From Oscillospiraceae bacterium (GTDB lineage: Bacteria > Bacillota > Clostridia > Oscillospirales > UBA929), in the NCBI GenBank assembly GCA_009777435.1, contig WRLW01000033.1:1-10958 (forward strand): a stretch of 10,958 nucleotides of DNA. Reading direction: 5' to 3'. The translations under genes were made by a program, and so were the position numbers. Positions 5,602 through 10,958 of the stretch are shown in pieces. The notes beneath the pieces are model-generated. The model was not told where the DNA came from. It saw only the letters and a list, made by a program, of their open reading frames with translations, and ran no database searches. Every line of letters starts with the position of its first letter. Position 1 is the first letter of the stretch.

Positions 5602-7134
5602 ATGACGGTTTTTCTGGGCATAGACATAGGCACGTCGGGCGCTAAGAGCCTGCTGATGGACGATGCCGGCCGCGTGATATGCGCCGCCACCACTTCGTAT
5701 ACCGTGGATATACCGCAAAACGGCTGGGCTGAACAGCACCCCGACCTGTGGTGGAACGCCGCCGTCGAGACCGTGCGCGGCGCGCTGTCCAAGGGCGCGG
5801 AGCAAGGCGTCGGGCCGGACGACATAAAGGCCGTCGGCCTTACCGGCCAGATGCACGGTCTTGTTATGCTTGACGGAGGCGGCGCGCCCATACGCCCCGC
5901 GCTGCTGTGGTGCGACCAGCGCACGGGCGAGGAGTGCGCGGAGATCACGGAGGCCGTGGGCGCGAAGCGCCTGATTGAGCTGACGGCCAACCCCGCGCTG
6001 ACCGGCTTCACGTCGCCCAAGATACTGTGGGTGCGCAAGCACGAGCCGGACAACTACGCCAAATGCGCCAAAATAATGCTGCCCAAGGACTATATACGCT
6101 TTAAGCTTACCGGCGACCACGCCGGCGACGTCTCCGACGCGAGCGGCATGGGACTGCTCGACGTGGCCGGCCGAACGTGGTCTGACGAGGTGCTTGAGAA
6201 GCTTGATATCGACAAGGCGCTGCTCGGAAAGCTTTATGAGTCGTGCGAGGTCACATGCTCCATTACGGCTAAAGCGGCCTCGGCTACGGGCCTGCCGGCC
6301 GGCATACCCGTGGTGGCCGGCGCGGGCGACAACGCCGCCGCCGCCATCGGCACGGGCGTCGCGCGCGACGGGCGCGCGTTTGTCACCATAGGCTCGTCGG
6401 GCGTGGTGTTCGCGCACGCGTCGAAGATGACGCTTGACCCCGGCGGGCGCGTCCACACGTTCTGCTCCGCCGTTCCCGGGGAATGGCATATAATGGGCGT
6501 TATGCTGAGCGCCGGTCTGTCGCTTCAGTGGCTGCGCGACCACACGCTGTCCAACATCGCGTCCGACGCGGCGGCGCGCGGCATCAGCCCATACGCGCTG
6601 ATGGACGAGATGTGTTCGCAGTCGCCCATAGGCTGCAACCGCCTGATTTTCCTGCCCTATATGAGCGGCGAGCGCACCCCGCACCTTGACCCCGACTGCC
6701 GGGGCGTTATGTTCGGGCTGTCGGGCATACACACCCAAAAAGACCTTATCCGCTCCGTTATGGAGGGTATATCCTACGCGCTTAAGGACTCTTTAGACAT
6801 CGTACACGCCATGGGCGCGCCGGTGGACAGCATAACGGCCTGCGGCGGCGGCGGCGGCAGCGCGGTATGGCGGCAGATGCTGGCCGACGTGTTCGGCTGC
6901 TCGGTGGGCGCTGTGCAGAGTCAGGAAGGCCCGGCGCTGGGCGCGGCCATACTGGCGGGCGTCGGCGCGGGCGCCTACCCCTCCGTGCCACACGCGTGCG
7001 ACCTGCTGATAAAGGAGACCGGCTCCACCGGCCCGGATCCGGCCGCCACGGCGGAATACGCCAAATTCCACAGGCTGTTCAAGAGCCTTTACGCTACAAT
7101 GAAGGACGAATTCAAAGCTCTCGCGGCTTTATAG
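5602..7134 (+). CDS. xylB: Xylulokinase
   Basis: A 510-residue FGGY-family sugar kinase that phosphorylates D-xylulose with ATP to xylulose 5-phosphate, feeding the pentose phosphate or phosphoketolase route. The first FGGY domain opens with the nucleotide-binding motif GIDIGTSGAK (6-15). QMHGLV (83-88) and WCDQRTGEE (103-111) form the sugar-side motifs. D243 in GAGDNAAAAIG is the predicted catalytic base, equivalent to D233 of E. coli XylB. GSSG (264-267), GERTPHLDP (356-364), the glycine-rich ACGGGGGS (413-420) and EGPALGAA (442-449) build the C-terminal ATP-binding domain. Pairing with xylA makes xylulose the likely substrate among FGGY kinases. GAGGA at 5591-5595 lies 6 nt before the ATG. 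The gene is complete and is followed 13 bp later by a strong terminator. Confidence 0.96.
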   Translation: MTVFLGIDIGTSGAKSLLMDDAGRVICAATTSYTVDIPQNGWAEQHPDLWWNAAVETVRGALSKGAEQGVGPDDIKAVGLTGQMHGLVMLDGGGAPIRPALLWCDQRTGEECAEITEAVGAKRLIELTANPALTGFTSPKILWVRKHEPDNYAKCAKIMLPKDYIRFKLTGDHAGDVSDASGMGLLDVAGRTWSDEVLEKLDIDKALLGKLYESCEVTCSITAKAASATGLPAGIPVVAGAGDNAAAAIGTGVARDGRAFVTIGSSGVVFAHASKMTLDPGGRVHTFCSAVPGEWHIMGVMLSAGLSLQWLRDHTLSNIASDAAARGISPYALMDEMCSQSPIGCNRLIFLPYMSGERTPHLDPDCRGVMFGLSGIHTQKDLIRSVMEGISYALKDSLDIVHAMGAPVDSITACGGGGGSAVWRQMLADVFGCSVGAVQSQEGPALGAAILAGVGAGAYPSVPHACDLLIKETGSTGPDPAATAEYAKFHRLFKSLYATMKDEFKALAAL

Positions 7135-7147
7135 CAAGCTTGCGCGG

Positions 7148-7180
7148 CGGCCCCCGGCCTGACAGACCGGGGGCCGTTTT
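7148..7180 (+). terminator. Intrinsic terminator of xylAB
   Basis: A perfect 10-bp stem, CGGCCCCCGG (7148-7157) with CCGGGGGCCG (7167-7176), 9-nt loop, then TTTT (7177-7180). It begins 13 nt after the xylB stop. The same hairpin lies just past the stop of the converging tail gene, but the minus-strand side lacks a U-tract, so it mainly serves xylAB. Confidence 0.9.
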
Positions 7181-7184
7181 GTGT

Positions 7185-8207
7185 TCAGGGCGGAGCGTCC
7201 ACTGTTATGGGCTGGTTGGTTTTAATGCCGTCCTCGCCTATCTCCAGATAATAGGTCGCGCCGCCGGAGTGGTCGTATTCGATGCGCAGCGCGCGCTCGT
7301 TTTTGTATATGCGCGCCTTCATGCGGCCGCCGGGGTCGCCGCGGCCGAGCGTCAGCACGGGCGTCTGGTATGTCTGGCCGTTGAACACAACAGGCTCGAA
7401 GGCGAACCCGCCCACGTCGCGCTCCTCGTAATTGGTAATCTCGACCTGATTGCGCGGCGTCACGGAGCCGCCGCTTCCGTCGGGGCCGGGCGGCGTTACC
7501 TCATAGGGGTCGGTGGTCATGCCGGCCTGTATGTCGAGCGGGTAATCCCGGCTGAACCAGTACAGCGGCAGGCCGTCCACGTTGGTGTACTGCATCGAGC
7601 TGTACCTGTGCTTGGCCTCGATGAACTTTATACATTCGTTGTGGATATCAAGATAATACACGTCCGAGCTGTCCCCGGCCAGATACTTAAAGGGCTTGTC
7701 CCAGTCGGTTCGCAGGCGGTTGACCACCAGATCGGCTATCGCGCCGGCGGCGGCGTAGAGGTTAGTGACATATAACTCCGGCGTGAACAGGGCTTGCGTG
7801 GCGTTGAGCGCGCCCGCGCTCAGCTCGCCGTCGAATACATATGTGCGCTTCGCGCCGTCGAAGTACAAAACGTCCTTCATGACGCCGCCTATAAGGGCGC
7901 GCATGGCTATAGAGCCGGACTTGAACTGAACCTCCGCCGAGCCGTCGGAGCTGCGGACTATTATGCCGTCGCCGCGCGATATGCTGACGCCCTCGTACAC
8001 CTCGCCTATCGAGACCGTGTTGGCCAGCGCCCGCGAATACGGCCCCTCGCACGCGAACTCATGCTCCATCTCGCCGTCGCCGGGACACCATATATCAGCC
8101 GTTATATCCGCGCCGAGCCTGATGTCCGCGCCGTACATAATCAGCGGCAGGCTTGAGCCGAGAAGCTGCACGACGTCGCCTAACTCGGCCGCCGGGTCGA
8201 GAAACAC
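7185..8207 (-). CDS. C-terminal part of phage tail hub/tip protein, separated by an in-frame TGA
   Basis: This stretch continues, in the same frame, the reading frame of the tail hub gene ending at 8235. From 8234 it reads AHRPFTASGVFLDPAAELGD, which is normal mid-protein sequence of clostridial phage tail hubs, not an N-terminus. 'ALNATQALFTPELY' and 'LAGDSSDVYYLDIHNE' also look like the shaft of such proteins. A Pro/Gly linker (PPGPDGSGGS) at about residues 239-248 of this piece precedes a C-terminal beta-rich end, probably the surface-contacting tip. The only nearby start is GTG at 8207, which has no ribosome site, so independent translation is doubtful. Read together from 9044 to 7185, the intact protein would have 619 residues including the interrupted position. 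It is either a nonsense-mutated gene or one made by UGA readthrough. The stop lies 50 bp from the xylB stop. Confidence 0.75.
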   Translation of the reverse strand: MFLDPAAELGDVVQLLGSSLPLIMYGADIRLGADITADIWCPGDGEMEHEFACEGPYSRALANTVSIGEVYEGVSISRGDGIIVRSSDGSAEVQFKSGSIAMRALIGGVMKDVLYFDGAKRTYVFDGELSAGALNATQALFTPELYVTNLYAAAGAIADLVVNRLRTDWDKPFKYLAGDSSDVYYLDIHNECIKFIEAKHRYSSMQYTNVDGLPLYWFSRDYPLDIQAGMTTDPYEVTPPGPDGSGGSVTPRNQVEITNYEERDVGGFAFEPVVFNGQTYQTPVLTLGRGDPGGRMKARIYKNERALRIEYDHSGGATYYLEIGEDGIKTNQPITVDAPP

Positions 8208-8212
8208 GCCCG

Positions 8213-8228
8213 AGGCCGTAAACGGCCT
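8213..8228 (-). promoter_or_regulatory. Perfect hairpin just after the internal TGA
   Basis: On the minus strand AGGCCG-TTTA-CGGCCT forms a 6-bp stem with a tetraloop (7 bp if the T-A is counted), beginning 6 nt after the in-frame TGA (8237-8235). It lies inside sequence that appears to encode protein. Stems at this distance can raise stop-codon readthrough, but chance is possible in such GC-rich DNA. Confidence 0.45.
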
Positions 8229-8234
8229 GTGCGC

Positions 8235-9044
8235 TCAGTAGGCGACGCGGTCATAAGCCTCCCAGCACATCCACTCCGTGGCCCAGGGGTTCTCTATAAC
8301 CATCTCGCGGTTTGCCGGGCCGTTTGTATAGCCCACGCGGTACTCGTTCCCGCCGCCGCGCATAACGACCGAGGTAAAATAACACTCCATGCCGGTCTCG
8401 GTAAAAGCCTTCTCATGCGCGATGACCGGCGTCATCCATTCGTTGGCGACCGTCAGCCGCAGCATACCGCCGTCGGTAATCATGAAATACCCGCCGCCGG
8501 CCGAAGCTATGTGGCCGGCCACCTCGCGCATGGTCATATCGTTGGGGTAATCTATAAAATGAAAGGGCACGCCCCAGGGGTTTTCCATCTGCAGCCCGAC
8601 GCGCTGGCATATGATATCCATAGCCTCGTACATGGGCATGGGGTAGTTATACTGCAAGCCCTCGGCGGCAAAGGGCGCGTTCATCATCACCACGCGGTCG
8701 CAGCAGATGAAGCGCGTCCCGTTAACGTCCCTCGCGCGGCGGTCTACGAAGAATTCGCCCTTTTGCAGCCATTCCGTGGCCCCGTCCGCGCCGTTTATTC
8801 TTATATAAGGCGTCACCCGCGCGCGCGCGGGCACGCTCGCGGAGTCCTCGCGCAGCGTGAACGACAGCTCGCGCATACAGCAGCCGCCGACGGCCGGCTT
8901 AGACCGCCCGCACAGCGCCCCCGACAGCGACATGTCGTAAATATGCCCGCCGGTATACTCGGCGCCTTCTATGTCTATCTTATACTCAAACGCGCCGCCG
9001 CCGGCGTTTATATAGTCGCGCCATTTCTGCGACATATAGGTCAT
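8235..9044 (-). CDS. Phage tail hub/baseplate-type protein, N-terminal part
   Basis: A 269-residue reading frame recognised as the N-terminal part of a siphophage tail-tip hub (gp27/Tal-like role, the protein below the tail tube end). The N-terminus 'SQKWRDYINAGGGAFEYKID' leads into a beta-rich region with 'GEFFVDRRARDVNGTRF'. 'YEAMDIICQRVGLQ' (139-152) and 'MTMREVAGHIASAGGGYFM' (170-188), followed by DGGMLRL, are hallmark stretches of clostridial tail hub proteins. It ends at TGA 8235-8237 after 'AYDRVAY', in the middle of a conserved run, and the frame continues downstream. So this is probably a truncated product, or the upstream half of a readthrough protein. The ATG at 9044 is preceded by AGGAAAGGA (9065-9057), 12 nt away. 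It lies 39 bp after the DUF6711-like gene in the usual tail order. Family assignment is by recollection of sequence patterns. Confidence 0.8.
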   Translation of the reverse strand: MTYMSQKWRDYINAGGGAFEYKIDIEGAEYTGGHIYDMSLSGALCGRSKPAVGGCCMRELSFTLREDSASVPARARVTPYIRINGADGATEWLQKGEFFVDRRARDVNGTRFICCDRVVMMNAPFAAEGLQYNYPMPMYEAMDIICQRVGLQMENPWGVPFHFIDYPNDMTMREVAGHIASAGGGYFMITDGGMLRLTVANEWMTPVIAHEKAFTETGMECYFTSVVMRGGGNEYRVGYTNGPANREMVIENPWATEWMCWEAYDRVAY

Positions 9045-9083
9045 GTCAATAACCCGTCCTTTCCTGACGGCCGCGGGGCGGCC

Positions 9084-9446
9084 CTATACCTCGATCAGCG
9101 AGAACACGCCGCCCGACCAGAACACCTCGCCGCCGACCGATATCTGCGCGGCCGCCTCGACGCACGAGCCGTAAAACGGCCTTGTCATCTGCCCAAGCTG
9201 CGGGTCTATAAACGTTACGTCCACGCGCTCCGGCGCGATGGCCGCGCATATGGCCGACATTGCCGCCTGAGGCAGCCAGTCGGTCAGACGCACGGTCAGC
9301 TTGCGCTTGACGGCCACGCGGCGGCGGTGCATAACGCCGTCTATGGTGCGCCCGGCATACGCGTCGTCGAGGTCGTTGCGCGACCACCGCAGGCCGCCTT
9401 TTTCGATATATTTGGCGTAATCCGTGCCGCCGATGATGAATACCAC
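9084..9446 (-). CDS. Siphophage tail protein, DUF6711-like
   Basis: A 120-residue protein. The stretch 'AGRTIDGVMHRRRVAVKRKL' (31-50), the N-terminal 'IIGGTDYAKY', and the later 'VTFIDPQLGQMTRPFYGSC' resemble the DUF6711-type small tail proteins of Bacillota siphophages. Those are encoded between tape measure and tail hub, exactly as here. Its place suggests a distal-tail component joining the tube to the tip, but no function has been shown to my knowledge. Translation starts at GTG 9446, supported by GGGGAGG (9462-9456) 9 nt upstream, directly after the tape measure TGA. The tight spacing implies one late tail transcript. The gene is intact and ends in TAG. Confidence 0.78.
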   Translation of the reverse strand: MVFIIGGTDYAKYIEKGGLRWSRNDLDDAYAGRTIDGVMHRRRVAVKRKLTVRLTDWLPQAAMSAICAAIAPERVDVTFIDPQLGQMTRPFYGSCVEAAAQISVGGEVFWSGGVFSLIEV

Positions 9447-9462
9447 CCGAAAAAACCTCCCC

Positions 9463-10958
9463 TCAAACCGACATAGTTGTATAACCGAGACGGCGCATCT
9501 CGGCGTTGTGGGCGTCCCAGGTCACGCGCCCCAGCACGGTCTCGTTGACCGCCAGCACGCTTCCGCGCGCGGTCAGCTCAATAAGCCGCTCCAGCAGATC
9601 CTCGACGCGCGAGCTTGCGCCGCCCTCCTCGCGCACGATGTCGCGCAGCAGCGCCTCCGGCGCTTCAAGGTTGCGCCCCGCGCGCTGGTCGCCCAATACG
9701 GCCAGAAACTCGCGGTTGGCGGGTATGACCGCTCCCCGCGCTAACCGGGGCACGGGTATCTCCGATAAGCGCGGCAGCTTAAACCCAAACGAGCCGCCCC
9801 CTATGCCCGGCACCCATGAGGGCACAGAGAACGACACGCGGTTCAAAGCCGTTATCATACCGTTGACGCCGCGTATTATCAGGTTGACCGCGCCGTACAT
9901 CATGCTCACCATGCCGTTCCAAACGCCCGAAAAAGAGCTTTTAACGCCCTCCCAAGCCTTCACCCACTGGGCCGCGAACGCGCCCGACACAAAAGAGGCG
10001 ACGCCGCTCAGACCGTCCGTCACCGCCGCGAGCGCGCCGCCTATGACGCCGGAGGCGGCCGAAACTAACGCGCTTGCCGTTCCAAAAGCCCTGCCCAGCG
10101 CGTCAAGGGCGGCCAGCGCGGCGTCGCAAGTCCATTTGGCCACAGGCTTCAAAAACTGCTCGAAAATATACAAAAGCGCCGGCTTGACAGCGGTTATAAC
10201 CGCGTCCAGCACGCCGAGCGCGGCGGCCAGCGCGTTCAGGAAACGCGGCGGCAGCTCGTTTATCACAAAGCCGCCTAACGGCGCAAGCACGTTTTTATAC
10301 AGCCACTCAAGCCCCGCGCCGACGGTCTGCGAAAAGGGCGCGAGCGCGGCCCACAGGCGCGACAGCGCCGACGACACGGCGTCGAGCGCTTTTTGAAGGT
10401 TAGCGCGCGCGAACTCTATTAAGCGCTCCAGCGCGCCGCCCTCGGAGGCCGGGGGCGCGGGCATCCGCGCGGCGACCGTGATCTGTACGGACGAACCGGC
10501 CTGCGCCGGCGCGGGCGGCCTCTCAAGCGCGGCCCTCAGCGCGCCGGCCGCGGCCGCGCCGCGCGCGAGGGCGTCCGCGCCGTGTGCCAGCGCGCCGGCA
10601 AGCCGCGCCGCCAGAGCCTCGAAGCGCGCGGCGGTCTTGTCCGCCGAGACGGGTATGGCGGCGAGCGCCTCCGCTCCGCGCCGCATGGCCGCCGCGAGCG
10701 TCCCGGCCGCGCCGGACAGCGCCTCGGCGGCGTTTGAGAGTATTTCAAGCGCGGCCGCGACGGTTCGCGCCGCTTGTGTGACAGGCCGGAGGTCGGGCTT
10801 TTCGGCCTTGCCGCCGTCCTTTGATCCGTTAGCCTCCGGCGGCGCTTCAAAGGCGGGCGCGGGCAGGCGGTTCAGTTCGTCGAAGGCCGCCAGCGCCGTC
10901 TTGCCGGCGTTCACGGCGGCGGGAGCCGGCCCTGCCGCGCCTTTGCCGGGGGGGTGGA
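9463..10958 (-). CDS. Phage tail tape measure protein, C-terminal part (5' end beyond window)
   Basis: The last 497 or so codons of a larger gene; the frame is open to the window edge, so the real start is outside and any internal start should be ignored. The sequence holds 'AAFDELNRLP' (10909-10880 or so), a motif typical of clostridial tape measure proteins. A long Ala-rich helical region follows, then hydrophobic Gly/Ala helices (for example 'GVIGGALAAVTDGLSGVASFVSG', shown here only in part: GALAAVTDGLSGVA). The C-terminal block 'ARGAVIPANREFLAVLGDQ' with 'RNLEAP' after it is the family's characteristic ending. Tape measures run inside the tail tube, set its length and pass through the host membrane at DNA entry. 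It ends in TGA overlapping the region of the next gene's ribosome site, 17 bp before that gene. TGA therefore works as a real stop in this module. Confidence 0.88.
   Translation of the reverse strand, partial: HPPGKGAAGPAPAAVNAGKTALAAFDELNRLPAPAFEAPPEANGSKDGGKAEKPDLRPVTQAARTVAAALEILSNAAEALSGAAGTLAAAMRRGAEALAAIPVSADKTAARFEALAARLAGALAHGADALARGAAAAGALRAALERPPAPAQAGSSVQITVAARMPAPPASEGGALERLIEFARANLQKALDAVSSALSRLWAALAPFSQTVGAGLEWLYKNVLAPLGGFVINELPPRFLNALAAALGVLDAVITAVKPALLYIFEQFLKPVAKWTCDAALAALDALGRAFGTASALVSAASGVIGGALAAVTDGLSGVASFVSGAFAAQWVKAWEGVKSSFSGVWNGMVSMMYGAVNLIIRGVNGMITALNRVSFSVPSWVPGIGGGSFGFKLPRLSEIPVPRLARGAVIPANREFLAVLGDQRAGRNLEAPEALLRDIVREEGGASSRVEDLLERLIELTARGSVLAVNETVLGRVTWDAHNAEMRRLGYTTMSV

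Noticed and set aside
4172..6738. Long open frames (over 420 codons) antisense to xylA and xylB
   Set aside because: Their translations are low-complexity Arg/Ala/Gly/Val/His mixtures typical of the reverse frame of GC-rich genes. The plus-strand frames carry every catalytic residue of the two enzymes.
8213..8237. Selenocysteine insertion at the internal TGA (SECIS-like hairpin)
   Set aside because: The stem is only 6-7 bp with a UUUA loop and lacks the bulged and loop bases typical of bacterial SECIS elements. Tail hub proteins are not known selenoproteins.
8229..10396. Long plus-strand frames opposite the tail genes (415 and 296 codons)
   Set aside because: They mirror the minus-strand tail genes, lack ribosome sites and show no recognisable domain; the minus strand carries clear tape measure and hub sequence with good ribosome sites.
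7185..10958. Phage-wide recoding of TGA as tryptophan
   Set aside because: The tape measure ends with TGA directly before the next gene's ribosome site, and the hub frame itself ends with TGA at 7185. The tRNA-Trp in the window has anticodon CCA, not UCA.

Overview
The window is GC-rich DNA (about 60% by eye). It has strong Shine-Dalgarno sites, sigma-A type promoters with TATACT or TAAAAT -10 boxes, many ATA isoleucine codons and palindromic GC-rich intergenic repeats. Together with the gene content (cupin-type XRE regulator plus acyl-CoA synthetase, long-form xylose isomerase, Bacillota-type siphophage tail genes), this points to an uncultured, probably gut-associated clostridium (Bacillota, Clostridia, perhaps Oscillospirales-like). 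The lineage is an inference.

Layout. (1) 1-2300, plus strand: a two-gene unit made of an XRE/cupin regulator and an AMP-forming acyl-CoA synthetase of the medium-chain type; the second gene's ribosome site overlaps the first gene's stop codon. (2) 2324-3878: two type II toxin-antitoxin modules facing each other. A ribbon-helix-helix-like antitoxin with a PIN toxin lies on the plus strand, and a Phd/YefM antitoxin with a second PIN toxin on the minus strand. A 140-base block of palindromes separates the two toxin stop codons. (3) 3911-4192: tRNA-Trp(CCA) on the minus strand with its own promoter and a hairpin terminator, divergent from the xylose promoter. (4) 4130-7180: xylA and xylB, isomerase and kinase that convert D-xylose to xylulose 5-phosphate, ended by a strong terminator. 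(5) 7185-10958, minus strand: the distal part of a siphophage tail module in the usual order, tape measure (cut by the window edge), DUF6711-like tail protein, then a large tail hub/tip protein.

The tail hub reading frame is interrupted by one in-frame TGA at 8235-8237. The sequence continues in the same frame with sensible tail-protein sequence, and a perfect hairpin starts 6 nt after the stop. This could be a decaying prophage gene or a readthrough site. The tail module ends 50 bp from the xylB stop with no lysis, integrase or attachment genes between, so this side looks like a trimmed prophage or a phage-derived tail cluster.

I did not find a convincing undescribed multi-gene system. The points most worth a second look are the interrupted hub gene, the paired convergent toxin-antitoxin modules around the palindromic block, and the shared tRNA-Trp/xylA divergent promoter with its inverted repeat.
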